Below, piece after piece: positions 5,705 to 16,350 of a stretch of 64,000 nt of DNA (positions are counted from its first letter, which is position 1; each line of letters opens with the position of its first letter). Made by a program: the position numbers and the translations under genes. A model generated the notes under the pieces. That model made no database searches. It saw nothing but the letters and a program-made list of their open reading frames with translations, and was not told the DNA's origin. Origin of the DNA: Cardiobacterium hominis (GTDB lineage: Bacteria > Pseudomonadota > Gammaproteobacteria > Cardiobacteriales > Cardiobacteriaceae). Location: contig NZ_LR134365.1 in the NCBI RefSeq assembly GCF_900637305.1, forward strand, positions 1,295,501 to 1,359,500, written 5' to 3'.

Positions 5705-7908
5705 GGATTTTGGCTCCTTTCTACCCGGCGGATTTGGATGGTGTCTTCCAGCAGGCGCAACCGCCGGGTGAGTTGCGCCAGGTGTTCGCGGTCGCGCACT
5801 TCAACCCATACGGTGAGGATTCGCCGGTGAAGGTCGTGCGCGGCGTGGTTCATCTGGAAGTCGGTGATGTTGGCGTCGGCGTCGGCGATGTGGCTGGAGA
5901 CGTCGGCGAGCAGGCGCGGGTGTTCGTAGGCTTCGATTTCCAGCGCCGCCGGAAAGAGGCCTTTGCGTTCTTGCGCCCAAGTGGCGCTGATCCATTCTTC
6001 GTTGCCGTCGATGCCGCGCAGCGGGCATTCTTGGCGGTGGATGTGGATGCCGATGCCCGGCACGATTTGTCCGATGATGGGTTCTTGCGGCAGCGGGTAG
6101 CAGCATTGGGCGAGGCTGATGCCGCTTTCAAAGGCGCTGTGTACTTCGAGTTGGCGGGTGGTGTCGTCGTCCTGGGCGGCGGGGATGGTTTCGCCGTGGC
6201 CTTCCAGCAGGGCGGTGGCGACGAGTGCCGCCTGGCGCAGTCCCTGGCCGATTTGGGTCAGGAGGCTTTCGCGGGTGAGCGCGCTTTCTTGCAGGTAGTG
6301 TTGCCAGCGTGTTTTGCCGACGCTGTCCAGGGTGTGTCCGTGACGGCGCAGGGCGTTGCCGAGCAGGCGTTGGCCAAGTGCCTGGGCGTCGCTGCGGGCG
6401 AGTTCTTTGAGGTATTTGTTGATGGCGCCGCGCGCTTTGGCGGTGACGACGAATTGTAGCCAGCCGGCGTGCGGGTGCGCGTCTTCGCTGGTGATGATTT
6501 CGACGGTTTGCGCCATTTCCAGCGGTTTGTAGATGGGGTAGGCGTGGCCGTTGACTTTGGCGCCGATGCAGTGGTTGCCGATTTTGGTGTGGATGGCGTA
6601 GGCGTAATCGACCGGCGTCGCGTGGCGCGGCAGGTCGATGACTTCGCCTTTCGGCGTGTAAACGTGCATGTCGCCGGAGACGATTTCTTTTTTGATGGTG
6701 TCGTAGAACTGGAGCGGGTCGTCGGTGTAGTTCTGCACTTCTTTCAGGCGCGACAGCCATTCGCGCAGGGTTTTTTCGGCTTCGATGCTGCTCGCCTCGA
6801 TTTGCACGGCGCGCTGTTTGGCGTATTGGTGCCAGACGGAGATGATGCCCGCTTCGGCGAGTGTGTGCATGTCGCGCGTGCGGATTTGTACGTTGAGGAC
6901 GATGCCGCCGGGCATGAGGACGCTGGTGTGCAGCGAGCGGTAGCCGTTGCTCTTCGGGGCGGCGATGTAGTCTTCAAATTTGCCGTGGATGGGGCGGTAG
7001 AGGCTGTGCAGGCTGCCGAGGACGCGGTAGCAGTTGTCTTCGTTGTCGGTGATGATGCGGATGGGGACGGTGCGGATGGCTTCTTCGAAGCTTTCTTTGC
7101 GCTCCATGCGTTGATAGACGCCCCAGAGGTGGCGCTGGCGTTTGTTGATGGAGGCTTTGATGCCGAGCGTTTGCAGGCGCGGTTGTAGTGCGGCGCGGAC
7201 GCGGTCAAGGGTTTCGTTGCGGGCGAAGCGCTCCAGATAGCGCTTGCGCAGGACGGCGTAGCGCCAGGGATAAAGGTAGGAAAAGGCGAGGTCTTGCAGC
7301 TGGATGCTGAAGTAAAAGAGGCCGAGGCGGCTGGCGATGGGCGCGTACACGTCCAGCGTTTCCAGGGCGATGCGGCGCTGTTTGTCGCGGCGCAGCGCAC
7401 CAAGGGTCTGCATATTGTGCAGGCGGTCGGCCAGTTTGATGATAAGGACGCGCGGGTCGTCGGCGGTCGCAAGGAACATCTTGCGGAAACTGTCGGCGAC
7501 CGCCGCCTGCGGCGCTTTTTGTTTGAGGCGGTCGAGCTTGCTGACGCCATCAACGAGGCGGGTGACTTCTTCGCCAAATTCCGCCGCCATGTCGGTTTTT
7601 TTCAGGATGGTGTCTTCGAGGACGTCGTGCAGGAGTCCCGCTTGTAATACGGGCAGGTCAAAGCGCTGGCGGGCGAGGATGCGGCAGACGGCGATGGGGT
7701 GGACGAAGTAGGGTTCGCCGGATTGGCGCTGCTGTCCTTCGTGCGCTGCCGCGCCGTAGATGGCGCAGCGCAGCACTTTTTCCTGGTCTTCCGGGTCGAG
7801 GTATTTTTTGAGTTCGTCGGCGAGTTCGTTGTACGCCGCTTGCAGGGTGTTGGCGCCGCTGAAGACGGCGAAGGGTTGGTATTCGAGGGCAAGCGGCGCG
7901 GGGTGCAT
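5701..7908 (-). CDS. spoT: Bifunctional (p)ppGpp synthetase/hydrolase SpoT
   Basis: The 735-residue RSH enzyme has the HD hydrolase domain first (HDVLEDT at about residues 94-100, YFVHP at 67-71). The synthetase domain follows ([12 protein letters not shown]), then TGS ([14 protein letters not shown]) and a C-terminal ACT domain ending near IRRVER. It makes and degrades the stringent alarmone. The intact HD motif shows hydrolase capacity, so SpoT/Rel rather than RelA. The N-terminus carries ~20 extra residues compared with E. coli SpoT; a later start is possible. It lies 3 nt after rpoZ and overlaps ridA. Confidence 0.95.
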   Translation of the reverse strand: MHPAPLALEYQPFAVFSGANTLQAAYNELADELKKYLDPEDQEKVLRCAIYGAAAHEGQQRQSGEPYFVHPIAVCRILARQRFDLPVLQAGLLHDVLEDTILKKTDMAAEFGEEVTRLVDGVSKLDRLKQKAPQAAVADSFRKMFLATADDPRVLIIKLADRLHNMQTLGALRRDKQRRIALETLDVYAPIASRLGLFYFSIQLQDLAFSYLYPWRYAVLRKRYLERFARNETLDRVRAALQPRLQTLGIKASINKRQRHLWGVYQRMERKESFEEAIRTVPIRIITDNEDNCYRVLGSLHSLYRPIHGKFEDYIAAPKSNGYRSLHTSVLMPGGIVLNVQIRTRDMHTLAEAGIISVWHQYAKQRAVQIEASSIEAEKTLREWLSRLKEVQNYTDDPLQFYDTIKKEIVSGDMHVYTPKGEVIDLPRHATPVDYAYAIHTKIGNHCIGAKVNGHAYPIYKPLEMAQTVEIITSEDAHPHAGWLQFVVTAKARGAINKYLKELARSDAQALGQRLLGNALRRHGHTLDSVGKTRWQHYLQESALTRESLLTQIGQGLRQAALVATALLEGHGETIPAAQDDDTTRQLEVHSAFESGISLAQCCYPLPQEPIIGQIVPGIGIHIHRQECPLRGIDGNEEWISATWAQERKGLFPAALEIEAYEHPRLLADVSSHIADADANITDFQMNHAAHDLHRRILTVWVEVRDREHLAQLTRRLRLLEDTIQIRRVERSQNP

Positions 7909-7911
7909 GGG

Positions 7912-8169
7912 TTATTCCGTCATGATTTCAGGGTCTTCTATTTCCGGTTCAACGACCAGTACCGGGATTTTGTCGTTCAGCAGGCCGGAAATGGTGGTTT
8001 TGTCTTCGGCGATTTCGCGCAGGGCGATGACGGTGGTTTTGTCGTTTTCGGGCAGTACCAGCGGCTGGTGGCCGTCGGCGATTTGTCGTGCGCGCTTGGA
8101 GGCGGCGAGGACGAGGCGGAAGCGGTTGTTTTCGTCTTTAAGGCAGTCTTCGATGGTAATGCGGGCCAT
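7912..8169 (-). CDS. rpoZ: RNA polymerase omega subunit
   Basis: The 85-residue protein begins [10 protein letters not shown], the standard omega N-terminus. It contains the conserved helical segment [18 protein letters not shown] and the ALREIA block. Omega helps assemble the beta-prime subunit and couples ppGpp to RNA polymerase, consistent with spoT immediately downstream. The C-terminus is acidic. GGAG precedes the ATG. gmk, which often precedes rpoZ, is not here; lptG converges instead. Confidence 0.95.
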   Translation of the reverse strand: MARITIEDCLKDENNRFRLVLAASKRARQIADGHQPLVLPENDKTTVIALREIAEDKTTISGLLNDKIPVLVVEPEIEDPEIMTE

Positions 8170-8309
8170 GTGTTCTCCGTGATGATTTGGTTCGGTTTAA
8201 GGGAAGGGGATAAGCGGGCATTTTAGCAAATGTTCCCGTGGTTGCGGGCTTCGTTTGTGTTATGTCGGCGGGTGTTTTGCGTCGCGCTTTGTTTGATGCG
8301 GCGGCGCTT

Positions 8310-9362
8310 TTATTGCCGCATGAGCAGTATCAGCGGCGGAAGGGTGAAGATGAGGATGGGGAGTGCCGCGCCGAGCAGTGGCGGCCAGTGCAACAGCAGG
8401 GCAAGGTTGGCGATGACGCCGCTTATGACGTAGTAGGCGACGCCGAGCAGGATGCCGGTGACGAGGCGCGTGCCTTGTTGGCCGCTGCGCGCGTTGCCGA
8501 AGGTGAAGGGTAGGGCGAGCAGGACCATCGCTGCGGTGGTGAGCGGGGTGAGCAGGCGTTGCCAGAGTTTGAGGCTTTGTTGTTGGTGGTTGAGGCCGTT
8601 GGCCGCCATGAAGCGGGTCAGGGTGTAGAGTTCACGCAGGGTTTCGGCGGATTTGACGGCGGAGAGGGCGTGCAGCGCCTGCGGAGTTGCGCCGTTTTGC
8701 CAGCTCTCCGGCGCGGTCAGGCGTTCGGTTTTGTCGGCGCGGGTGCGCCAGGCGCGCGGGTTTTCCAGTTGCCAGTCGGGCGCCTGCCAGGTGGCGCGGT
8801 CGGCTTCGCTGATGGTGATGCTGTCGGCGTCGCTGTAATAGCTGCGGATGCGGGCAAGGCTGCCGTCCGGGTTGAGCGCGCCGATGTGGATGTGGGTGTT
8901 TTGTTGTTTGAGCCAGATGCCTTGTTCGCGGCCGGGGTCGCTGCTTTGGCCGAGCGCCTGGTTGCGCAGCAGGCGGCTGCGGTCGGCGAGTTGGGGGGCG
9001 AGGGTTTCGCCGTTCACGATGTTCAGCACGCCGACGATGAGCGCGAAGGCGATGCCGGCACGGGCAAGGCGCAGGCGCGAGATGCCGGCGGCGCGGACGA
9101 CGGCGATTTCGTTCTGAGCGGCGAGTTGGCCGAGTCCCATGATGGTGCCGATGAGGACGGCAGCGGGGGTGTAGAGCAGCAGTTTTTCTGGCAGGACGAG
9201 GAGGAGTTGCAGGAGGAGGATGGCGAGGGTGTAGTTGCCCTGGCCGAGGTCGTCGGCATCGACGGAGATTTGTACGATGTAATCAACGGCGAGGAGGAAG
9301 GCGAGCGCGATGAGGCTGGTGGCGAGGATGGTGCGCAGCAGGTAGCGGTCAAAGCGGGTCAT
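8310..9362 (-). CDS. lptG: LPS export permease LptG
   Basis: The 350-residue inner membrane protein of the LptB2FG transporter extracts lipopolysaccharide from the inner membrane. It has an N-terminal cytoplasmic start (MTRFDRYLLRTIL), six predicted membrane helices in two groups of three, and a large periplasmic beta-jellyroll domain in between (about residues 130-255). The ATG overlaps the lptF stop by 4 nt. A much longer open frame extends upstream of this ATG but is only an antisense/alternate-frame extension across lptF. Partners lptA, lptB and lptC lie at 42.9-44.8 kb. Confidence 0.93.
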   Translation of the reverse strand: MTRFDRYLLRTILATSLIALAFLLAVDYIVQISVDADDLGQGNYTLAILLLQLLLVLPEKLLLYTPAAVLIGTIMGLGQLAAQNEIAVVRAAGISRLRLARAGIAFALIVGVLNIVNGETLAPQLADRSRLLRNQALGQSSDPGREQGIWLKQQNTHIHIGALNPDGSLARIRSYYSDADSITISEADRATWQAPDWQLENPRAWRTRADKTERLTAPESWQNGATPQALHALSAVKSAETLRELYTLTRFMAANGLNHQQQSLKLWQRLLTPLTTAAMVLLALPFTFGNARSGQQGTRLVTGILLGVAYYVISGVIANLALLLHWPPLLGAALPILIFTLPPLILLMRQ

Positions 9363-10417
9363 GCGCGCCCCCGGCTGCGTTGCCAGCAGATGAGGATGAG
9401 GGCGAGTACGGCGCCGTGCAGCCAGTAGCTGCCGGGCAGCGGCGGGATTTGTTGTTTGCGGATGGCGATGGTGATGAGGTCGAGCAGGTTGATGTAGAGG
9501 GCGAAGGCGATGAAGGCGGGGACGATTTTTTGGTAGCGTCCCTGGCGCGGCTGGCTGCGCGCGAGCAAGGGCAGGGCGAGGGCGTAGATGAACAGCGCAA
9601 CGGCGGGGTTGCTGCGGCTTTGCCATTCGCTGAGGTGTTCGGGGCTGGTGCCGAGTTCGCTGGTAGGGAGGTTGCGCAGGCGGTTGTCGCTGCTGGCGGC
9701 GAGGGTGTTGGCGCCGGGCAGGCGCAGGTCGGCGTGTTGGTAGGTGAAGAGGGTGGTGTGCGCCGGGTCGTGGTCGGCGTTCCAGGCGAGGCGGCGGCCG
9801 TCGTGCAGCAGCAGGTGGCGCTGTTGTTCGTCGCCCTGCATTTCGCCGTTTGCGGCGAGGATGAGGCTGTGGCCGCCGTCGGGTTCGTCGCGGGCGATGA
9901 AGAAGTCGCGCAGTTGGCCGCCTTCGATGGATCCGGTGTGGACGATGGTGCCGTCGTCCAGGCGGCGGTAGGTGTTGGGGGTAAAGAGGATCATGCCCGC
10001 TTCTTGTTGTGCCTGTTGGCGCAGCGCTTCCTGGCCGCGATAGACGCGCGGCAGCACGCTCATGCTGAGCGTGAGCAAGAGCAGGCCGATGGGGATGGCG
10101 CAGGCGAGCAGGGCGCGGGTCTGGTGGCGCGGGGCGATGCCGCAGGCGAGCGCGGCGCTGATTTCGTGGTCGCGGTAGAGGCGACCGAGGGTCATGACGG
10201 CGGCGAGGACGAAGGCGAGCGGCATCAGGATGACGAGGAAGCGCACTGCTTGCAGGCCGATGAGCATCCATACGGCAGAGAGCGCCATGTTGCCGGCAGC
10301 GGCGGCGGCGAGCAGGGTGGAGAGGCGGAAACTCAGGAGGATTGCTAGCAATATCAGGTTGGTAGCGAGGAAGACGGCGAGGGTTTCGCGTATCAGGTAG
10401 CGGTAGAGGATGGGCAT
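9359..10417 (-). CDS. lptF: LPS export permease LptF
   Basis: The 352-residue partner of LptG shares its topology: three helices, a periplasmic domain at about residues 125-260, and three helices. It begins MPILYRYLIRETLAVFLA, typical for LptF, and contains the coupling-helix region GRLYRDHEISAALACG that contacts LptB. It is the first gene of the lptFG pair and is divergent from pepA, the same arrangement as in E. coli and pseudomonads. The 95-bp gap to pepA must hold both promoters. Confidence 0.93.
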   Translation of the reverse strand: MPILYRYLIRETLAVFLATNLILLAILLSFRLSTLLAAAAAGNMALSAVWMLIGLQAVRFLVILMPLAFVLAAVMTLGRLYRDHEISAALACGIAPRHQTRALLACAIPIGLLLLTLSMSVLPRVYRGQEALRQQAQQEAGMILFTPNTYRRLDDGTIVHTGSIEGGQLRDFFIARDEPDGGHSLILAANGEMQGDEQQRHLLLHDGRRLAWNADHDPAHTTLFTYQHADLRLPGANTLAASSDNRLRNLPTSELGTSPEHLSEWQSRSNPAVALFIYALALPLLARSQPRQGRYQKIVPAFIAFALYINLLDLITIAIRKQQIPPLPGSYWLHGAVLALILICWQRSRGRA

Positions 10418-10512
10418 GGTCGGGGTGAGTTTGTGCTATGCTATCGCGCTTTGTCAGCGCCTGTTTCTGTTTGATTTATGAGGGCGCAGCTTAACTGATT
10501 GGAGTGTGGTTT

Positions 10513-11964
10513 ATGAAATTTTCTTTGAAGGCTTGTTCGCCCGCTGAAGTCGCCGCCGATGTGGTCGCGGTATCGCTTGCCGCCGATGGCAGTTTTTCGC
10601 CCGCGCTCGCTGTTTTGGATGCGGCGGCGGACGGTTTTTTTGCGCAACAGGCGGAAAAGGGCAATTTGCCGCCCGGCAACGGTACGCTGCGTCTGTTTGT
10701 GGATGTGCCGGGCATTGCCGCGCGCCGTGTCGCCGTGGTGCGTCATGACGGCAGCGAGCGTGCGCTGGAGCGGGCAACGGCCGCGGTGCAGCAGTTGGCG
10801 GACGAGTCCGGTTGGGCGAAGGTCGCGCTGTTGCTTGGTGCGGGCGCGGGCAGTATTGCGCTGATGGCGCGCGCCGCCGCGCATGACGCCTACCGCTTTG
10901 ACGCTTTCAAGAGTAACGCGGGCAAAGCGCGCAAGCATGAATGGATTTTCGTCTGCGACAAGGCGGAGAAGAAGGCAGCGCAGGTCGCGCTCGATTTGTC
11001 CCGCGCCTGGGCGGCGGGCAGTTATTTCACCCGCGATTTGGTCAATACGCCGCCGAATGTTTGCGTGCCCGCCTGGCTCGGCGAGCAGGCGAAAGCGATG
11101 GCCAAGGATTATGATGCGCTTACCGTCAAGGTGTTGAAGAAGAAGGATATCGAAGCGCTCGGCATGGGCGCGTTGCTTGGCGTGGCGCAGGGGAGCGTCA
11201 ATGAGCCGCGCTTCATTATTTTTGAGTACCGCCCGGAAAACGCGCAGAACGCCAAACCGCTGGTGCTGGTCGGCAAGGGCGTTACCTTCGACACCGGCGG
11301 CATTTCCATCAAGCCCGCGGGCGCGATGGATGAGATGAAGGGCGACATGGGCGGCGCGGCGGCGGTGTTCGGCGCGGTGAAAGCGCTGTGCGAAGCGGAA
11401 CTGCCGCTGTATGTGGTCGGCCTGGTCGCCTCGGTCGAAAACATGCCGGACGGCAACGCCATCCGCCCCGGCGATATTCTGAAAACGATGTCCGGCAAGA
11501 CGGTCGAGGTGCTGAACACCGACGCCGAAGGCCGTCTCATCCTCTGCGACGCGCTCACTTACGCGACGCGCTATCAGCCGCAGGCGGTGATTGACATGGC
11601 GACGCTGACCGGGGCGATTGTCGTCGCCCTTGGCGGTGTGCGCAGTGGTCTGTTTAGCAATGACGACGCGCTCGCCGATGCCCTGCTGCGTGCTGGGGAA
11701 GCGGCACGCGACCCCGCCTGGCGCATGCCGCTTGATCCGGAATATCGCGAGATGCTGCGCAGTCCGTTCGCTGACATCCCCAATATCTCCGGCGTGCGCG
11801 ATGCGGGCGCAGTGACCGCCGCCGCTTACCTCTCGGAATTTGTCGATTACCCCTGGGCGCATCTGGATATCGCCGGCAGCGCCTTCAAAAGCAGCGGGCC
11901 GAAGGGCGGCACCGGGCGGCCGGTCGGGCTGTTGCTCGAATACTTCCGCGCGCAGGTGGCTTGA
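10513..11964 (+). CDS. pepA: Leucyl aminopeptidase (M17, PepA)
   Basis: The 483-residue cytosolic aminopeptidase has an N-terminal macro-like domain and a C-terminal catalytic domain. The M17 metal-binding signature NTDAEGRL is present, as are VGKGVTFDTGG and MKGDMGG, which supply the Lys, Asp and Glu ligands of the two-metal site. In enterics PepA also binds DNA (cer/carAB control); whether that holds here is unknown. Start is the ATG at 10513 with GGAG nine bases upstream. The stop overlaps the rsmG ATG (TGATG). Confidence 0.94.
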   Translation: MKFSLKACSPAEVAADVVAVSLAADGSFSPALAVLDAAADGFFAQQAEKGNLPPGNGTLRLFVDVPGIAARRVAVVRHDGSERALERATAAVQQLADESGWAKVALLLGAGAGSIALMARAAAHDAYRFDAFKSNAGKARKHEWIFVCDKAEKKAAQVALDLSRAWAAGSYFTRDLVNTPPNVCVPAWLGEQAKAMAKDYDALTVKVLKKKDIEALGMGALLGVAQGSVNEPRFIIFEYRPENAQNAKPLVLVGKGVTFDTGGISIKPAGAMDEMKGDMGGAAAVFGAVKALCEAELPLYVVGLVASVENMPDGNAIRPGDILKTMSGKTVEVLNTDAEGRLILCDALTYATRYQPQAVIDMATLTGAIVVALGGVRSGLFSNDDALADALLRAGEAARDPAWRMPLDPEYREMLRSPFADIPNISGVRDAGAVTAAAYLSEFVDYPWAHLDIAGSAFKSSGPKGGTGRPVGLLLEYFRAQVA

Positions 11965-12593
11965 TGCTGCCAGCCGGGGCGCAGGAAAAACTGGAGCGCG
12001 GGCTGGATGCGCTGCCGTTCGCCGTTGATGCGGCGCAGCGGGCGCAGTTCGCCCGCTATCTCGACCTGCTCAACAAATGGAATCAGGTGCATAACCTCAC
12101 CGCCGTGCGCGACGTGGAAGAACAGGTATCGCGCCATGTCCTCGATTGCCTCGCCGTGCTGCCTTATATAGAAGACGCGGCGACGCTCGCCGACATCGGC
12201 AGCGGTGCCGGGTTGCCCGCGCTGATGCTCGCTATCATGCGCTCGCAACTGGCAGTCACCGCGCTGGAAAGCAACGGCAAAAAAGCAGCGTTCATCCGCG
12301 AAGCGGTGCGCGTGTTGGCGCTCGCCAACGTGCAAGTCGTAGCGCAGCGGGTGGAAGACTGGCAGGCGCCGCCACAAGCGGTCATCATCAGCCGCGCGCT
12401 TGCTGCCGCCGACCGCTTTATTGCCTTGACCGCTCATTTGGGCGACGCCAACAGCCGTTGGTTGCTGATGAAAGGACGCGAGGCGGAGATGCTGACCGTC
12501 CCTGGTTTCGCCATCCATGCGGTTTATCCGCTCACCGTGCCGCTGCTGGATGGCGAACGCACCCTGCTGGACATCCGCCGGGAGCGCGCATGA
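11964..12593 (+). CDS. rsmG: 16S rRNA (guanine-N7)-methyltransferase RsmG
   Basis: The 209-residue class I methyltransferase modifies G527 of 16S rRNA. The opening helix (RYLDLLNKWNQVHNLTAV) and the SAM-binding motif ADIGSGAGLPALMLA at about residues 73-87 are characteristic. The KGREAEM segment matches the family active-site region. It overlaps pepA upstream and parA downstream (ATGA). The usual upstream partner mnmG (gidA) is absent and replaced by pepA. Confidence 0.94.
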   Translation: MLPAGAQEKLERGLDALPFAVDAAQRAQFARYLDLLNKWNQVHNLTAVRDVEEQVSRHVLDCLAVLPYIEDAATLADIGSGAGLPALMLAIMRSQLAVTALESNGKKAAFIREAVRVLALANVQVVAQRVEDWQAPPQAVIISRALAAADRFIALTAHLGDANSRWLLMKGREAEMLTVPGFAIHAVYPLTVPLLDGERTLLDIRRERA

Positions 12594-13357
12594 GCCACAT
12601 CATCGCCATCACCAACCAGAAAGGCGGCGTCGGCAAAACCACCACCGCCGTCAGCCTCGCCGCCGTCCTTGCAGAAAGCGGTGCCGACGTGCTGCTGATA
12701 GACATGGACCCGCAAGCAAATGCGACCGTCGCCTGCGGGGTGGAGCGGCGTAGCGTCGAACACGGCGTGATGGACGTCATGCTCGGTACGCGCAGCGTTG
12801 AAGATACCTGTATCTATTGCGAAAACTCGCACATCTGGCTGATGCCCGCCAATGCCGACCTCACCGGCTCGGACGAAGCACTCTTTCAGGAAAATATGCG
12901 CCACGCGCTCCTGAAAAGACACATCCACGGCTGGGCGGAGCGCTTCGACTGGGTGCTGATTGACTGTCCGCCAACGCTCAACCTGCTTACCGTTAATGCG
13001 CTGGTTGCCGCCAACTACGTCCTCGTGCCGATCCAGTGCGAATACTTCGCCCTCGAAGGCGTCAGCGCCCTGCTCGATACCGTCGGCCAACTGCGCCAGA
13101 CGGTAAATCCCGACCTGCGCGTCGCCGGCTTCATCCGCACCATGTTCGACAACCGCTCGCGCCTCACCCGCGAAGTCTCGGACAGCCTGGAAGCCTATCT
13201 AAAAGGGATGCTGTTCACCACCGTCGTGCCGCGCAACGTCCGCCTCGCCGAAGCGCCGAGCTACGGCCTGCCCATCGTCCAGTACGACAGCACCGCCAAA
13301 GGCGCTGTCGCCTACCGCGAAATCGCCGCAGAGCTGAAACAGCGACTGGGGCAATAA
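12590..13357 (+). CDS. parA: Chromosome-partitioning ATPase ParA/Soj
   Basis: The 255-residue deviant-Walker ATPase has KGGVGKTT at residues 11-18 directly after the N-terminal strand. IDMDPQANAT and the Walker B strand DWVLIDCPPTL follow. With ParB it segregates the chromosome origin region. Its lack of an N-terminal HTH marks the chromosomal Soj type. Start is the ATG at 12590 overlapping the rsmG stop; longer upstream extension of the frame runs through rsmG in the wrong register. Confidence 0.95.
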   Translation: MSHIIAITNQKGGVGKTTTAVSLAAVLAESGADVLLIDMDPQANATVACGVERRSVEHGVMDVMLGTRSVEDTCIYCENSHIWLMPANADLTGSDEALFQENMRHALLKRHIHGWAERFDWVLIDCPPTLNLLTVNALVAANYVLVPIQCEYFALEGVSALLDTVGQLRQTVNPDLRVAGFIRTMFDNRSRLTREVSDSLEAYLKGMLFTTVVPRNVRLAEAPSYGLPIVQYDSTAKGAVAYREIAAELKQRLGQ

Positions 13358-13373
13358 ACAAGGAGAGACCAAC

Positions 13374-14252
13374 ATGCTGAAAACCAAACGCGGCGGCCTC
13401 GGACGCGGCTTCGAGTCCCTGCTCGGCGAAGCGGCGCGCGACGTCATCGCCCAACCCGAATTTGAAGCGCTCAAACAAATTGACGCCGCAAAAATCCGCC
13501 CCGGCATCTACCAGCCACGCAAAGTCTTCCACGACGACACCCTGCAAGAGCTGGCGCAGTCCATCGCCGAACACGGCATCCTGCAACCACTGGTCGTCCG
13601 CCCGATTGCCGACGGTCAATACGAAATCATCGCCGGCGAACGCCGCTTCCGCGCCAGCCAAATTGCGGGGCTGACGAAAATCCCCTGTGTCGTCAAAAAT
13701 TACAACGACCAGCAGGCGCTCGCCGTCGCCCTCATCGAAAACCTGCAACGTAGCGACCTTAACATCCTCGAAATCGCCAGCGCCCTGCAACAACTGGTAC
13801 AAGACTTCAACCTCACCCACGAAAAAGCAGCACAACTCGTCGGCCGCTCGCGCTCGTCTGTCACCAACATCCTGCGCCTGCTCGAACTGAGCCAGCCGGT
13901 GAAAGACGCGCTCTACAGCGGTGAAATCGAAATGGGGCACGCGCGCGCCATGCTGACCTTGAGCGAAAGCCAACAAAAAATGCTGCTCGCCGAAACACTA
14001 GCGCGCAAATACAGCGTGCGCCAAATCGAGGCGCGGGTAAAACAACTGCAAACCACGCCCGACCTGCCGCCGTTACCCAAACCGCGCGACGTCAATATCT
14101 ACGCGCTGGAAGAGCGCCTCGGCAACTACCTCGGCTACCCCGTCGCCATCCGCGACAACGGCAAAGGGCGGGGCAGGGTGGTACTCAAATACAACAGCCT
14201 CGACGAACTGGACGGCATCCTCGCCAAATGGGGCTTTGACGCCGCCGAATAA
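13374..14252 (+). CDS. parB: Chromosome-partitioning protein ParB/Spo0J
   Basis: The 292-residue CTPase clamp has the N-terminal ParA-stimulating basic tail (KTKRGGLGRGFESLL). The CTP-binding motif GERRFRA is at about residues 88-94, the ENLQRSDLN block follows, and a helix-turn-helix for parS reads LTHEKAAQLVGRSRSSVTN. A C-terminal dimerisation part completes it. It starts 16 nt after parA with AGGAGAG upstream. I could not find a convincing parS palindrome in the window by eye. Confidence 0.95.
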   Translation: MLKTKRGGLGRGFESLLGEAARDVIAQPEFEALKQIDAAKIRPGIYQPRKVFHDDTLQELAQSIAEHGILQPLVVRPIADGQYEIIAGERRFRASQIAGLTKIPCVVKNYNDQQALAVALIENLQRSDLNILEIASALQQLVQDFNLTHEKAAQLVGRSRSSVTNILRLLELSQPVKDALYSGEIEMGHARAMLTLSESQQKMLLAETLARKYSVRQIEARVKQLQTTPDLPPLPKPRDVNIYALEERLGNYLGYPVAIRDNGKGRGRVVLKYNSLDELDGILAKWGFDAAE

Positions 14253-14265
14253 ACGCGGCGTCACG

Positions 14266-14305
14266 GCCAAATTCACCAAAAGAAACGACAATTTTGGCGA
14301 AATTA
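14266..14305. promoter_or_regulatory. AT-rich inverted repeat between parB and the atp promoter
   Basis: AAATTCACCAAAA and TTTTGGCGAAATT are inverted around about 11 bases just upstream of the ATP operon promoter. It lacks a T-run, so it is not an obvious terminator. It could bind a regulator or be a weak transcript end for parB. Confidence 0.35.
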
Positions 14306-14323
14306 CCGGAAGATGGATTTTTA

Positions 14324-14352
14324 TTGACCCTCTCCGGCATAGCTCTTATAAT
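14324..14352 (+). promoter_or_regulatory. Near-consensus sigma-70 promoter of the ATP synthase operon
   Basis: TTGACC and a perfect TATAAT are separated by exactly 17 bases. The expected start of transcription (about 14359) lies only a few bases before the atpI ATG at 14366, implying a very short or leaderless 5' end. Confidence 0.8.
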
Positions 14353-14365
14353 CCGCGCACCACTG

Positions 14366-14710
14366 ATGAAGGCAACCCTGAAATATCTGCTGAAAACACA
14401 AAGCGTTATCCTGATGATTCTGATGCTTTGCGTACTGGTAAGCCCGTGGCGACACGCCAGTCTCTCCGTCCTGATTGGCGGATTGCTTTGCCTGCTGACC
14501 ACGGTGGCGGCATTACTGATATTCAGGCGATTACCGCAAGTATTACCGGCCAGACAGTTCGTCCGCGCGGTACTGCTCGCCGAAACACTAAAATGGCTGA
14601 TAGTGGTCATTCTGGGGGCATGGCTGGTCCAGCACGGACAAGCGATCGCTATCCTGACTGGCTTCGCGGTAACTTACAGCGCCTATTTCTGGGCAATCTT
14701 GAAACACTAA
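14366..14710 (+). CDS. atpI: ATP synthase accessory protein AtpI
   Basis: The 114-residue membrane protein has four predicted helices and is first in the atp operon, where AtpI (UncI) always sits. AtpI helps assemble the c-ring and has been linked to Mg2+ supply. The family is weakly conserved; AETLKWLIVVILG and the position are the main evidence. The ATG at 14366 lies just downstream of the -10 box; upstream in-frame ATGs would fall inside the promoter and are unlikely. The stop is 9 nt before atpB. Confidence 0.8.
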   Translation: MKATLKYLLKTQSVILMILMLCVLVSPWRHASLSVLIGGLLCLLTTVAALLIFRRLPQVLPARQFVRAVLLAETLKWLIVVILGAWLVQHGQAIAILTGFAVTYSAYFWAILKH

Positions 14711-15517
<807 letters not shown>

Positions 15518-15553
15518 CTTTCCCGTTTTCTTTCCGCTTTTTCCGTTGCTTAA

Positions 15554-15847
<294 letters not shown>

Positions 15848-15875
15848 GCACGGCGACCCGCCGGAAGGTGTCACT

Positions 15876-16346
15876 ATGAATCTCAATCTGACGCTGATTG
15901 GCCAGATCGGAACATTTCTCGTCCTGTGGTGGTTTACCCACAAATACATCTGGCCGCTCTTCTCCAAAGTGGCAGAAGCGCGCCGCCAGAAAATTGCCGA
16001 AGGGCTGAGCATGGCAGATAAAGCCAAGCACAGCATCGCTGACGCCCAGGAAGAATCCGCCCGCCTCATCGCGCAAGCGAAAACACAGGCGACTGAAATC
16101 GTCGGTCGTGCGCAAAAACAGGCCGAACAATTGGTCGTGGATGCGCGTAGCGAGGCGAAAACCGCCGGTGAACGTGAAATTGCCGCGGTACGCGACAACT
16201 TCGAGCAGGAAAAACGCAAAGCGCGCGAAACCCTGCGCAGCCAGATCGCGGATCTGGTCGTTCAGGGCGCGGAAAAAGTCATTGGCCGCGAAGTCAAGGC
16301 CGATGACCACAAACGCCTGCTGAACGAACTGAGCGAGAAACTATAA
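15876..16346 (+). CDS. atpF: ATP synthase Fo subunit b
   Basis: The 156-residue stator subunit has one N-terminal membrane helix (about residues 6-26, including WWFTHKYIWP). A long charged coiled coil rich in Ala/Glu/Lys runs to the end (AEARRQKIAEG onward) and finishes at LNELSEKL. It links subunit a to delta. Length equals the E. coli b subunit. It is preceded by GGAAGG and followed after 4 nt by atpH. Confidence 0.95.
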   Translation: MNLNLTLIGQIGTFLVLWWFTHKYIWPLFSKVAEARRQKIAEGLSMADKAKHSIADAQEESARLIAQAKTQATEIVGRAQKQAEQLVVDARSEAKTAGEREIAAVRDNFEQEKRKARETLRSQIADLVVQGAEKVIGREVKADDHKRLLNELSEKL

Positions 16347-16350
16347 AACC

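Noticed and set aside
9363-10271. Upstream extension of the lptG frame through lptF
   Set aside because: The added residues are Arg/Pro-rich with no homology, while lptF in the other frame is conserved; the true lptG start is the overlap ATG at 9362.
12146-12589. N-terminal extension of parA through rsmG
   Set aside because: ParA starts directly before its Walker A motif; the extension is rsmG read out of frame.
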